Below, one piece after another: positions 28,524 through 37,948 of a DNA stretch of 64,000 nucleotides. The DNA comes from Mesorhizobium sp. WSM3860 (GTDB lineage Bacteria > Pseudomonadota > Alphaproteobacteria > Rhizobiales > Rhizobiaceae). The first letter of the stretch is position 1. The number at the start of each line of letters is the position of its first letter. The stretch is from the NCBI RefSeq assembly GCF_002294995.1, contig NZ_NSGF01000005.1, positions 1-64,000 on the forward strand, in the 5' to 3' direction. The position numbers were made by a program, and so were the translations under genes. The notes beneath the pieces were generated by a model. It made no database searches, was not told the DNA's origin, and was given only the letters and a program-made list of their open reading frames with translations.

Positions 28524-29762
28524 ATGTCAACAAGAGCGCTCATCCTGGTTGAAGGCCATTCAAGAGGTAATGGTCTACGATACGTCCAAGCGGCCAAGCG
28601 TCTTGGCCTTCATCCAATTACCCTGTCGGCTGATCCAACTCAGTACGACTATGTTGCGGCGGAACGAAGTGAGGCGATCCGCGTCAATACAGACGATCTC
28701 GATGCGTTGATCCGCGAATGTTGCCAGCTACGCGCGAACTATGACATAGCTGGTATTACTGGCTTTTCGGGCGACGACGAGTCGGTCTATGCGACAGTTG
28801 GCAAGCTCTGTCGGCACTTCGATCTACCGGGACCAAACCCCGCGTCCGTCGAACGATGTTGTGACAAGTTCGTGCAACGTCAGCTCCTCGCGGAGGCCGG
28901 CGTTCCAATCCCTGCTTATCGCTTAGCAGCAAATGCCACCGACGTTGAAAGCGCGGTCTCGGAGATCGGACTGCCAGTAATTGTTAAGCCAGCCGTTGGC
29001 AGCGGCAGCATGGGCGTGCGATTGTGCCGTAACGCCAACGAGGTGGTCGAACATACCACATATCTGTTGTGCGGGAAGCACGGATGGCAGTCTTCGCCGA
29101 GGATACTGGTCGAAGAATTCGCCCAAGGCCCCCTTTATTTCACCGAGATCATGGGAAGTGAGGTTATTGGGATCGGTATCGGCGGCTTCGGCCGCCCGCC
29201 AAATTTTGTCTGGCGTGAGGCCACCTTTCCGGTCCCGCTGGCTGATGACGAGCATGAGCGCATCGCCGATGTTTCCGTGTGCTGCTTGCGAGCTCTCGGC
29301 CTTGGCTGGGGGCCAACGTTCATCGAGCTACGGTGGACGAAGCGAGGACCAGTCGTCATTGAAGTGAACCCCCGTCTTGCTGGCGCGCCCGGTCCTCAAC
29401 TTGTTCAGTTAGCTTACGGTATCGATCTCATCACCGAGCACGTCAAGCTTACCATTGGCCACGATTGCGATGTGCACAGACGGCATTCGCACACTGCGGC
29501 GGCGCGGTACATAGTTCCTGATCGCGACGGCACACTGGATTGGATCGTAGGCGAGAGTCGGGCGGCCTCCGTGCCAGGTATAGCCGAGGTCAAATTTTAT
29601 GTTGAACCCAAGACGCCGATCATCAGGAAAGGCGATTACCGAGACTGGATCGGACACGTCATTGCCGCTTCACCCAGCCCTGCTCGGACTGAGGCGATAC
29701 TCCAACGTGCCGTCGATACGATTGATTGGTCGATCACACCATTTCCGACAGTTGGCGAATAG
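28524..29762 (+). CDS. ATP-grasp ligase, L-amino-acid-ligase / carnosine-synthase type, copy 2
   Basis: The 412-residue paralogue of the 25562-26776 protein starts MSTRALILVEGHSRGNGLRY with GGAGG 9 bases upstream. It has all the same motifs: PVIVKPAVGSGSMGVRLC, ILVEEFAQGPLYFTEIMG and RGPVVIEVNPRLAGAPGP. Differences cluster in a few places, such as the glycine-rich start and DYVAAERSEAIRVN, so it may use a different substrate. The two copies stand on opposite strands on either side of an IS66 remnant. Copy 2 is not next to an M24 gene. Confidence 0.8.
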   Translation: MSTRALILVEGHSRGNGLRYVQAAKRLGLHPITLSADPTQYDYVAAERSEAIRVNTDDLDALIRECCQLRANYDIAGITGFSGDDESVYATVGKLCRHFDLPGPNPASVERCCDKFVQRQLLAEAGVPIPAYRLAANATDVESAVSEIGLPVIVKPAVGSGSMGVRLCRNANEVVEHTTYLLCGKHGWQSSPRILVEEFAQGPLYFTEIMGSEVIGIGIGGFGRPPNFVWREATFPVPLADDEHERIADVSVCCLRALGLGWGPTFIELRWTKRGPVVIEVNPRLAGAPGPQLVQLAYGIDLITEHVKLTIGHDCDVHRRHSHTAAARYIVPDRDGTLDWIVGESRAASVPGIAEVKFYVEPKTPIIRKGDYRDWIGHVIAASPSPARTEAILQRAVDTIDWSITPFPTVGE

Positions 29763-29926
29763 GAGCAAGCTGCGACTCCTTGCCCTCGCCGCACCAGGGT
29801 GAGGGCATCAGTGCGGAAGGTCGACGAGAGAGCTGGCTCCGCAAATTCGGACGGTGGCATAAGTGGATTTCGTGCCTGACGGCGGCGAGGTTTCTGGCTG
29901 CGAATCAGGAGAAGAGAAGGCGCCGG

Positions 29927-30625
29927 GATCGTCGAACTGACGCTGGCCAACGATCTTTTAGAGGGCGCGCTCAGCAAAGCCGGCCTGTTGAGCGCAAAAC
30001 GATGATCGACCCCCAGCACGCCTTTCCGATCGTCGGGCAAGCCAAGATGCTCGGCCTTGCCCGCAGTACGGTCTACTATAAGCCTCGGCCGGTTTCAGCC
30101 GAGGACCTGGCCCTGATGCGCCGGCTCGACGAGTTGCATCTCGATTACCCCTTCGCCGGGGCGCGGATGCTTCGGGCGCTGCTGCGGCGAGCTGGTGTCG
30201 TGGTCGGCCGCCGTCATGTCGCGGCGAGCGCGTCGATCAGCATGGATGGCAAAGGTGCCTGGCGCCACAACGTCTTCGTCGAGCGGCTGTGGCGCACGAT
30301 CAGATACGAGAAGGTCTATCTGCGCGCCTACGACAGCGTGTCCGAGGCCCGCGCGTCGATCGCCCGGTATCTCGCCTTCTATAATGGAGGGCGCCCGCAT
30401 TCAAACCTTGACGGGCGCGCGCCGACGACGCTTATTTCGGCGCGCAAGCGATCGCCACGGCCGCATGATCGTCGCCGCGCGATTTTGCTGCAACTCTGGT
30501 CGGGCTTACCCCCTCCCGATGCCGCAGCAAAATCGCCAAGCCCCACGCTCAACGTAACCCGGCAGGATGCCACTTAAAATTCCGCGCGGGGTGCTGTCCA
30601 AACAAGCGGAGCCAGCTCTGAGGGC
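29927..30625 (+). mobile_element. IS3-family element, internally deleted copy B
   Basis: It starts with the OrfA end identical to copy A. OrfB runs from MIDPQHAFPIVGQAKMLG through [20 protein letters not shown] and [13 protein letters not shown] to RRHVA. It then jumps to SMDGKGAWRHNVFVERLWR and the tail. The whole DDE centre is missing, so it is not active. Copy A lost different internal parts. The 3' end is the AAACAAGCGGAGCCAGCTCT region shared by both. Confidence 0.8.
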
Positions 30626-30639
30626 GCCCGTCTGCGTTC

Positions 30640-31030
30640 CAGGAAACGTTCGCTGTGAGACCGTGAAAGGGATTAAGCTCGCTGCCAGCGACAATCATTT
30701 TCCGGTCGGCCTTGAACGCACGGGAGCTGCCGCGATGTTCATCACCCATGATCTGGGCGTCGTCGCCGTAGACATGCCAGCGCGCGTCGTGATGTATGCC
30801 GGCCGCATCGTCGAGCAGGCGAGGATGACGGATCTGTTTGCGCATCCCGCGCATCCTTACACGAAAGCCTCATGAATCCAGTGCCGGACAGGCGGCGCGG
30901 CAAAGAGCCGGAAGGCATCGCGCCGAGCCTGCGCGAGCCGATGGTGGGATGCAGCTTTGCCGCGCGTGGACGTCGGCCGCGAGAAGACACCCATCCTGCG
31001 TGACGTCATGCTGGGGCACGCCGCAGCCTG
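30640..31030 (+). pseudogene. Decayed DppD-type ATPase, paralogue of 19753-20760
   Basis: Only the C-terminal part remains: [40 protein letters not shown], then in another frame VPDRRRGKEPEGIAPSLREP and GCSFAARG. Each segment matches the intact DppD. The N-terminal half, with Walker A, is missing; the copy starts right after the IS3 end. Confidence 0.85.
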
Positions 31031-31057
31031 CTGGCGCTTCGAAGAGGTTGTTGACGC

Positions 31058-31590
31058 ATGAGTGGTCCTCTGTTGAAAGTCGAGAACCTGCTCAAGCACT
31101 ATCCGCTTAGCGCGGGGGTTTTCCGCAAGGACGTCCCATCATCACCGAACCGGTCGAGAATTTTGAGCGCCTCAGCCGAAGCCAGCACCAGGCGCTTTCC
31201 GCGGAGCTTCTCCGAAACGTCGTAATGTCACCCGAGATGATGCACAGGCTGCCCTCGGAGGGTGGCCAGCGCCAGCGGCTCGGAATCACCCGCGCCCTGT
31301 CGCTCCACCCCTCTCTCATCATCGCTGACGAAGCGGTGTCAGCCCTTGAACGTGTCGGTGCAAGCCCAGATCTTGAACCTGCTTCTAGATCTGCAACAGC
31401 AGAGGGGCATCTCCTTCGTCTTCATCTCACATGACCCAGGCATCGTGGAGCATATCGGCCATCGCGTGGCTGTCATGTATCTCGGGCGCGTCGTGGAGCT
31501 TGCGCCGTGCGAGGCGCTCTTCGCTAAGCCGGTCCATCCCTACACGGAGGCTCTGATTGCCGCAGAGGAGCGTACCCGTGGCCAGGATCA
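31058..31590 (+). pseudogene. Decayed DppF-type ATPase, paralogue of 20757-21752
   Basis: It begins [20 protein letters not shown] like the intact gene. It then jumps, with Walker A and the Q-loop deleted, to [12 protein letters not shown], followed by [57 protein letters not shown] and [11 protein letters not shown]. Frameshifts occur around 31200 and 31340. It cannot bind ATP. With the relics at 1.9-2.6 kb it shows that a second importer operon once existed. Confidence 0.85.
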
Positions 31591-31599
31591 CATGCCCGC

Positions 31600-32064
31600 T
31601 GCGCCGCACGCCAGGAGCAGTCGGCCGCGATCATCGCCGAGCTGCCATTGGAAGAACTTGCGTCTCAGGAGCGTGTCCGACACGCGGCTAGCTGGAGCGG
31701 CGCCGGCGCGTTCGGCTTCCGAGAGCCGGTTATTGGCAACCCATCGACAAGTCGAAACTCGCCGAGGCAATCCGCTACGCCAGAATCGACGCGAGTCCCT
31801 CGAACCCATGATGGTGGTCTAGACATCGACCCCAATGCCGTCGAGCGGGCCATCCGGCCGCAGACATTCACAGAAAGAATGCATAGTTCGCGGCAGCAAC
31901 GGTGGTGGGAAGACATGGGCCACGATCGCCTCACTCCTCCAAACCGCGAAAATGAACGACGTCGATCCGTTCGCTGGCTCGCACAAGCCGTCCAGTGCAT
32001 CGCCGCCGGCTGGCTCAACGCGGAACTCGAGCAGCCTTTGCCGTTCAACCACCATGCCGGCTGA
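31600..32064 (+). mobile_element. IS66 TnpC C-terminal fragment
   Basis: Combined frames give [40 protein letters not shown] and a scrambled C-terminus ending at a TGA near 32064. The VERAIRP segment is the last catalytic Glu region of IS66 transposases. It is joined directly to the end of the decayed DppF. Confidence 0.7.
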
Positions 32065-32472
32065 ACGGCCACGGCTGGGCGCTTACATCAGCGTTCTCTT
32101 TGCGGTATCCAAATTCCCCGGTTCATCGCGGGGGCACCTAATGCCAAAGCTGCTGACACAGCAGGAAATGTTTAGTGCCGAAACCTGGCCGACTTTGTTT
32201 GGAATGGCTGCCAGTCTTTGATCCAAATGGCGGACGGATTCACCTCCGAATCCCCACAGTGATGGAAATCTGTTGAAATTTCCGGACTAGGCGCAGAATC
32301 ACCTGGGCGCCTCGCTGCACAGCGATGAGTTTTCGGCGGCCTGAAGCGGCGATCTGGTCGCTCGGCGCGGCGGTACCCGTCGGATGGGAGGCGGGGGGTT
32401 GCGGGTTGCGGTCGCCCGTTTGTTTTTCGGGCGTCGGCACCCCGTCGGCTAATGTCACGAGCCGCGGGCGTC
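32065..32472. other. Intergenic, no recognised feature
   Basis: About 400 bases between the IS66 end and the point where homology to the CitE-like gene begins (about 32473). No family was recognised. Confidence 0.45.
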
Positions 32473-32908
32473 GGCCCACCAGGATGATGAAATGGCACTT
32501 GGCCCTAAAGACTTCAGTGCCTCTGTTGGCGCTGCGCCGGAATTCGACCTTCTCTTGACGCCTAACCTTTCCGTTCTGTTTGCCGCCCGTGTGGCTGGCC
32601 TGCTGCCACAAGGCTTCATAGGAAGCATCGGCGAGTCTTCCGACACGCATAAGCTTCGTGAAACCGCGGCACATTCTCGGCTGCTTGGCTTTGCCGGAGC
32701 TTTGGCGTTTCATCCAACACAGGTGGCTATATTCATTGAGGCTTTCTCGCCAAGCGCACAGGAACTGGGGTGGGTCCGCGATGTCATCGCGGCGGAGAAC
32801 AATGCTGCAGCCCGCGGACTGTCTGCATTCTCGTTGGACGGAAAGATGGTTGATCCGCCGGTGGTTCGGCGCATCCACGAGACTCTGGCTCTAGCCGGCA
32901 GCAACTGA
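32473..32908 (+). pseudogene. C-terminal fragment of a CitE / HpcH-type lyase
   Basis: An open frame encodes MALGPKDFSASVGAAPEFDL, LTPNLSVLFAARVAG, LLGFAGALAFHPTQVAIFIE, AFSPSAQELGWVRDVIAA and AFSLDGKMVDPPVVRRI. This is the C-terminal half of a malyl-CoA/citryl-CoA lyase-type protein. The N-terminal half with the GADGLILDLED-type metal site is absent, so it is a truncated gene even though the frame is open. It is a paralogue of the broken gene at 36909-37793. A good terminator follows. Confidence 0.75.
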
Positions 32909-32912
32909 CCTG

Positions 32913-32940
32913 CCCCGGTCAATGGAGACCGGGGGTCTTT
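32913..32940 (+). terminator. Rho-independent terminator after the CitE fragment
   Basis: CCCCGGTC (32913-32920), a 6-base loop and GACCGGGG (32927-32934) form a perfect 8-bp stem, followed by a GTCTTT tract. It begins 5 bases after the stop codon of the fragment. Confidence 0.65.
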
Positions 32941-33312
32941 CCCCGTCTGAGGTCGGCAAGTACTACTTGCTTGGCCATCTCTTCTTAGCCCTCGACCACG
33001 TTCGAGCATCTGCACAAGCTTGACAAGATCCTGAAGGCTAGCCCCTGTGGCGGCAAACACGCTGTCGGTCCTGGGGTGTAGGCGCGGGAGCCAGCTATTC
33101 GTCACGGTTGCCGACTTTCCTTGTACATGGAGCAGCGATACTTGCACCAAGCCAGGCGGCGACCATCTAAAAACGGGATGGCACCGTCCGGGACATTATA
33201 TTGGCGTGTTGAACACCTCGTGGTGCATACTTCAGGAGTGCTAGAATGCGAACCCGCAACAGCTATCATAAACCCGCGCCACGTAGTCTGAACACCCGCA
33301 ATTGGTTGAACA
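32941..33312. other. Intergenic before the deacylase gene
   Basis: About 370 bases without a recognised gene. The promoter of the catabolic cluster that follows should lie here. No clear -35/-10 pair or operator was identified. Confidence 0.45.
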
Positions 33313-34308
33313 ATGAGCGAAGCACCGCATATTACGTTTGATCTAGATACGCCGGGCGTGAGCAGGGGGCATCTGGTTGTCCCTGGAGGTGCCGACCGTG
33401 GAGAGCTTTCGCTCCCGGTCTTTAGTCTCAACAAAGGAGAGGGACCGCGCCTTCTTGTCACCGGCGGAAATCATGGCAACGAACTGGAGGGGCCACTTGT
33501 CGCGCGACGGCTTATCAAGTGGCTGCCAGAAGCGCAAACCTGTGGGCGAGTCATGATCCTGCCGGTGCTTAATCCATTGGCCGTGGAGGCATGGAGCCGC
33601 AATACTCCCCTCGACGGGTTGAACCTCAATCGCGTTTTTCCGGGCCACGCCTACGGGTCAGTGACTGAACGAATCGCGGATGCGGTGTCGCGGGTATTGT
33701 TGCCAATGGTCGACATCGTGTTTGATCTGCACAGCTTCGGACCAACCTGGGATTTCCCACCGGCGGCCACGACGCACCCCATTGCCGATCCCGATCTTAT
33801 GGCCCGGACGGTGGGAATGGCGGAAGCCTTCAATTTGCCTCTGACATTGATCTGGCAACACAACGACACGGCTGGAATGTTTGATATCACGGCCCAAAAC
33901 CAGGGCAAGGTATTTGTTTGCACTGAATTCGGCGGCGGTACGGTCGGCGCGGACAATCTCGCGATCTACGAGGCTGGGGTGCGCAACGCGCTCATCGCGC
34001 TCCGGCTGATCGAGGGCAAAGCCGACTCTCCAACTTTCCGTCGACAGAAGTCCCGACAAACGCTCGAAACGCGCCCCTCCGACGAGTTGAAATCGCCTGC
34101 GCCGGGCATCTTCGAACCTCGCTGCTCGGTCCTGGATGAAATGAAGCAGGGCGATCTCATAGGTATCCTGCATCCGATAGATTCGCTGTCCGCTGAATCG
34201 ATTGATATCCGCGCGCCCGAAACCTCCGTCGTCTTGGCCGTAGCATCAGGGGCGCATTTCGACGCCAACAAAGTGGTAGCGCTCCTTGCACGGCCGCTGA
34301 AGAAATAA
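33313..34308 (+). CDS. Zinc deacylase, AstE/AspA superfamily, DoeB-like (N-alpha-acetyl-diaminobutyrate deacetylase type)
   Basis: The 331-residue protein starts ITFDLDTPGVSRGHLVVP, the usual start of DoeB-type proteins. The zinc site is GGNHGNELEG (His and Glu) and DLHSFG (His). LNLNRVFPG supplies the Asn-Arg substrate motif and CTEFGGG the catalytic Glu region. DoeB removes the acetyl group from N-alpha-acetyl-2,4-diaminobutyrate after DoeA opens ectoine. Here the next genes encode methylaspartate ammonia-lyase and a CoA-transferase. An aminotransferase, an aldehyde dehydrogenase and an AsnC regulator of the kinds found in ectoine operons follow within 10 kb. The substrate may therefore be an N-acyl diamino acid related to, but not necessarily the same as, the ectoine intermediate. 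Confidence 0.8.
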   Translation: MSEAPHITFDLDTPGVSRGHLVVPGGADRGELSLPVFSLNKGEGPRLLVTGGNHGNELEGPLVARRLIKWLPEAQTCGRVMILPVLNPLAVEAWSRNTPLDGLNLNRVFPGHAYGSVTERIADAVSRVLLPMVDIVFDLHSFGPTWDFPPAATTHPIADPDLMARTVGMAEAFNLPLTLIWQHNDTAGMFDITAQNQGKVFVCTEFGGGTVGADNLAIYEAGVRNALIALRLIEGKADSPTFRRQKSRQTLETRPSDELKSPAPGIFEPRCSVLDEMKQGDLIGILHPIDSLSAESIDIRAPETSVVLAVASGAHFDANKVVALLARPLKK

Positions 34309-34368
34309 GAGGCGGGTGGCAGCTAGCGCCCCGCGTGTCAGTAGCGGAAGAATTTAATCCCGTACAGG

Positions 34369-35640
34369 ATGAATAGAGTGGCCGAATTGCGGATCAAAGA
34401 CGTCCTCCTTGCGCCTGGCAACGGCGCATTCTTCTACGACGATCAAGCTGCCATTGTCTCGGGCGCAGCTCAGGACGGCTTCAACTATATCGGCAAACCG
34501 ACAACGCTTGGGTTCAAATCCATTCGCATTCCAGCATCTTCGCTCAGCATCGGGCTGATCCTCGCCGACGAAACAATTGTTTGGGGCGACATGATGAACG
34601 TGCAGTACTCTGGTGCTGGCGGTCGCGATCCTGTGTTTGAAACCGCTCAAATCTCGGGTTTGGTGTCGCGCGCTGTGGTGCCCCGGCTTCTAGATGTCGA
34701 TGCGTCTCGCTATCTTGATGCCTGCGCGAAGGTTTTCGAGCCCTTTGAAGACAAGCGGCTACCTCTCGCTATTGAGTATGGCGTGAGCCAGGCGCTCCTT
34801 CGCGCGGCGGCTCATCTTCAACGTACGACGATGGCGGAGATCATATGCAGTGAATTTGATCTACCGCTGCCAACGCGCAGGGTCCCGATTTACTGCCAGA
34901 GCGGCGATGCCCGCGAAATCAATGTCGACAAGATGATCCTCAAGGCGGTGGATGTACTTCCCCATGGCCTGATCAATTCACGGCAGAAATTCGGCCAAGG
35001 CGGCCAGACTTTCCTTGAGTTCGTCAAGTGGGTTGCAACGCGCACGCGCGAACTCGGCCGCCCTGGGTATCATCCGGTGCTTCATTTCGATGTGTACGGC
35101 TGGATCGGCCAGGAAATCGGCCTGGAGCCGCAGAGCATTGCCGATTTTATCTGCAAGGTTGCGGATACCGTTCCGGGTTTTACGGTCAACATCGAGTCCC
35201 CGGCAGACTTTGGTTCTACGCGAGCTCAAATTGAGAACTACGCCAAGATCGTATCGATTTTGGACAAACGGGGTTCCAGCGCACGCGTTGTCGTGGATGA
35301 GAGATGCAATACGCTTGAGGACATTCGGCTCTTTGTCGAAGCCAAAGCGACGCATCTGGTGCAGATCAAGACACCCGATGTCGGCTCAATTGTCGATACG
35401 GCGCGCGCCGTTCTCATCTGCAAGGCAAATAAGAAAGGGGCCTATGTCGGGGGAAGCTGTACCGAGACAGACCTCTCCGCCCAGGCTTCTGTCCACGTAT
35501 CGGTGGCAACCCAGGCCGACATGATGCTTGCGAAGCCCGGAATGGGTGTCGACGAGGCATATTCCATCGTCGGGAACGAGCAGAACCGATTGCTGGCGAT
35601 GCTGAACCGTCGTCGAGTTCGAGCCAAAAACGTTGGATGA
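34369..35640 (+). CDS. Methylaspartate ammonia-lyase (enolase superfamily)
   Basis: The 423-residue protein matches the family along its length. It has VLLAPGNGAFFYDDQAAI at the N-terminus, VQYSGAGGRDPVFE, VLPHGLINS, VLHFDVYGWIG (metal Asp), VNIESPADFG (metal Glu), VVVDERCNT (metal Asp) and LVQIKTPDVGSI, which carries the catalytic Lys. YVGGSCTETD is also typical. The enzyme eliminates ammonia from 3-methylaspartate to give mesaconate and can act on aspartate more slowly. No glutamate mutase genes are nearby, so methylaspartate must come from another source, or aspartate is the real substrate. The next gene is a CoA-transferase 16 bases away. Confidence 0.9.
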   Translation: MNRVAELRIKDVLLAPGNGAFFYDDQAAIVSGAAQDGFNYIGKPTTLGFKSIRIPASSLSIGLILADETIVWGDMMNVQYSGAGGRDPVFETAQISGLVSRAVVPRLLDVDASRYLDACAKVFEPFEDKRLPLAIEYGVSQALLRAAAHLQRTTMAEIICSEFDLPLPTRRVPIYCQSGDAREINVDKMILKAVDVLPHGLINSRQKFGQGGQTFLEFVKWVATRTRELGRPGYHPVLHFDVYGWIGQEIGLEPQSIADFICKVADTVPGFTVNIESPADFGSTRAQIENYAKIVSILDKRGSSARVVVDERCNTLEDIRLFVEAKATHLVQIKTPDVGSIVDTARAVLICKANKKGAYVGGSCTETDLSAQASVHVSVATQADMMLAKPGMGVDEAYSIVGNEQNRLLAMLNRRRVRAKNVG

Positions 35641-35655
35641 GAGGCGCGGTGTCGC

Positions 35656-36807
35656 ATGCAGAACTCTCTTGAGGGGATCACTGTCGTAGCCGTGGAGCAG
35701 GCCGTGGCCGCGCCTTACGCGTCCTCTAGGCTGGCGGATGCCGGTGCCCGGGTGATCAAGATCGAACGGCCCGAAGGAGACTTTGCCCGGAGCTACGACA
35801 AGTTGGTCCGAGGGCAGAGTGCTTACTTCGTCTGGCTTAATCGCGGTAAGGAATCGGTATGTCTGGACCTGAGGTTGGAGGCGGACCGCGAGGTCCTCGA
35901 TACGCTCATTGCCGCTGCTGACATCTTTATCCAGAATCTGAAGCCGGGCAGCGTCGAAAAACTAGGTTTCGGCTCTGCTGACCTGCGTCGCCGATTTCCG
36001 CGCCTGATAACCTGTGACATCTCGGGTTTCGGTGACAAAGGGCCTTATTCACACTTGAAGGCCTATGATCTCATCGTTCAAGCCGAAACAGGTCTGTGTG
36101 CGATCACCGGCAACCAGCAAGGGCCCGCACGTGTCGGGGTCTCGGTCTGTGACATCTCAGCGGGCATGACAGCGCACAGCGCCATTCTTCAGGCGATGTA
36201 TCACCGCGAGGTCACCGGCGAAGGGACCAGCATTCAGGTGTCACTGTTCGATGCTGTCGCTGAGTGGATGAATGTTCCGGTTCTGCAAAACGACTATAGC
36301 AACTACCACACGGAACGCGCCGGTGTTAAACACCCGTCTCTGGCGCCATATGGCGCCTATCGTTGTGCCGATGGTAAGGACGTCATCTTTTCGGTTCAGA
36401 ATGACCGCGAATGGGTGAGTTTTTGCGAGAAGTTCCTCAAGCAGCCGGAACTTACACGCGCACTTGGTTTTGCCGATAATATGGAGCGCCTTAGCCACCG
36501 TGCGCAACTTGATAAGATCATTGAACGGCGGTTCTCTGAACTATCCTGCCAGGTCGCAATGCAGGAGCTTGAGGCGGCCGGACTGGCATATGGCCGACTG
36601 AGCGAAGTGGCGGATGTTTCAAAACATCCACATGTCCGCAGAGTCGAGATTGGCACGCCTGAAGGAAGCGTCGAAACCATCGCGCCGGCGGCAATTTTCA
36701 ATTATGAGCAACCTTCGCTACGCCCAGTTCCGGCTCTTGGCGCTCATACTGAGGCTGTCCGCGAGGAGGTTGAGGGGCTCTTGCGCAACAGAGCGGCGTC
36801 AGCGTGA
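35656..36807 (+). CDS. Class III (CaiB/BaiF) CoA-transferase
   Basis: The 383-residue protein has the family N-terminus ITVVAVEQAVAAPYASSRLA with DAGARVIKIERPEGDFAR. The catalytic Asp is in LKAYDLIVQAETGLCAITG, followed by VGVSVCDISAGMTAHSAILQ. Such enzymes move CoA between carboxylic acids. Succinyl-CoA:mesaconate and succinyl-CoA:malate CoA-transferases belong to this family and act before CitE-type lyases. The neighbouring ammonia-lyase and the broken CitE gene fit mesaconate or malate as acceptor. It is translated from GAGAGG about 11 bases upstream. Confidence 0.85.
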   Translation: MQNSLEGITVVAVEQAVAAPYASSRLADAGARVIKIERPEGDFARSYDKLVRGQSAYFVWLNRGKESVCLDLRLEADREVLDTLIAAADIFIQNLKPGSVEKLGFGSADLRRRFPRLITCDISGFGDKGPYSHLKAYDLIVQAETGLCAITGNQQGPARVGVSVCDISAGMTAHSAILQAMYHREVTGEGTSIQVSLFDAVAEWMNVPVLQNDYSNYHTERAGVKHPSLAPYGAYRCADGKDVIFSVQNDREWVSFCEKFLKQPELTRALGFADNMERLSHRAQLDKIIERRFSELSCQVAMQELEAAGLAYGRLSEVADVSKHPHVRRVEIGTPEGSVETIAPAAIFNYEQPSLRPVPALGAHTEAVREEVEGLLRNRAASA

Positions 36808-36908
36808 GCGCGCGTCTAAGCTGTGTACCTCGGATCATCTCAGCGCGTCGGCCATCCAGCAAGCCCACCGCCATCACGCTCGCTAAGATTGATTGCAGAG
36901 GTGACTCC

Positions 36909-37793
36909 ATGATGGCGGACACCCTTCCGTCAGTTGAAACCGAGATGTCTGTACCACGTTGGAGGTCCCTGCTCTTCGTACCTACTCACGTACCGCGCTT
37001 TGTGGAGACGGCCCATGAGCGGGGTGCGGATGGCCTCATTCTCGACTTGGAGGATTCCGTTCCTCAGGATCAGAAGGGTGAGGCACGCGACAGCTTGCTG
37101 AATGCGTGGCCTAGGTGGCCGGAAAGGCGCTTTTGTTTTGGTCCGCGTTAATCATGGTTTGCGCGCTTTGGCGGCCGGTCTCAATGCAGCCGTGATAGCG
37201 GGTGTTGACGCAGTGGTTCTTCCGAAGACCGATTCGGCAGAATGGGTGTCAGAGATCGCGAATGCAGTTTCAGAACTTGAACGGGAAAGAAATCTTCCGC
37301 TGGGACGCATCCGGTTCCTTGCCCAGATCGAGACCCCAGGCGCCTTGCAACGGCTACCATTGCGTTGGCGCATCCCAGGATAGCCGCAATGGCGCTTAGT
37401 CCCGAAGCCTTCAGTGCCGCTGTGTCGGCGGCTCCCCTAAGTTCGACCTTCTGTTGGCGCCGAACCTTTCTGTTTTGTTTGCCGCCCGTGCGGCCGACTT
37501 GCTCCTACTGGGCTTCGTAGGGAGCACAAGTGGTCATATTCAATGAGGCATTCTCGCCAAGCGCACAAGAACTCGAGGGCCCATCGTGTGGTCGCGGCGC
37601 AACCGATTTCTCGGCCCGGGGCCAGAGGTGCTTTCGCCTTGGACGGCAAGCTGGTCCATGCTCCGGTCATTCGAAGCGCCATCGGCGAGTTCTCCGATTG
37701 CGACGCGTGCGCGGCGGCTTGGCTTTGTCGGGGCCTTGGCGATCCATCCGACAATCATCGCCTCGGGCGCGCGAGCCGAGCTGGACGTTTAGA
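36909..37793 (+). pseudogene. CitE / malyl-CoA lyase-type gene, frameshifted and rearranged
   Basis: The first frame from the ATG at 36909 reads WRSLLFVPTHVPRFVETAHE and RGADGLILDLEDSVPQDQK, the lyase N-terminus. A frameshift near 37110 moves to KGAFVLVRVNHGLRALAAGL and RIRFLAQIETPGALQRL. Another frame change follows, to IALAHPRIAAMALSPEAFSA and FDLLLAPNLSVLFAAR. The C-terminal pieces are out of order: AFSPSAQELE and FALDGKLVHAPVIR come first, then RRLGFVGALAIHPT. It cannot give a working lyase. The second copy at 32473 is also truncated. Confidence 0.85.
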
Positions 37794-37948
37794 GACCTTC
37801 GCCAACTGATTAGAAGCGGGCGAGACATCACAAAAGCCCCCAATTGCGTCGCCCGAGGGTCTCTGCAGCGTGGCATAATTATTGCTGTCGCGCCATCGCA
37901 TTTCGAGATAGATTATATAAATCGGAGTTGGCCCTCGGAAGAGTACCC

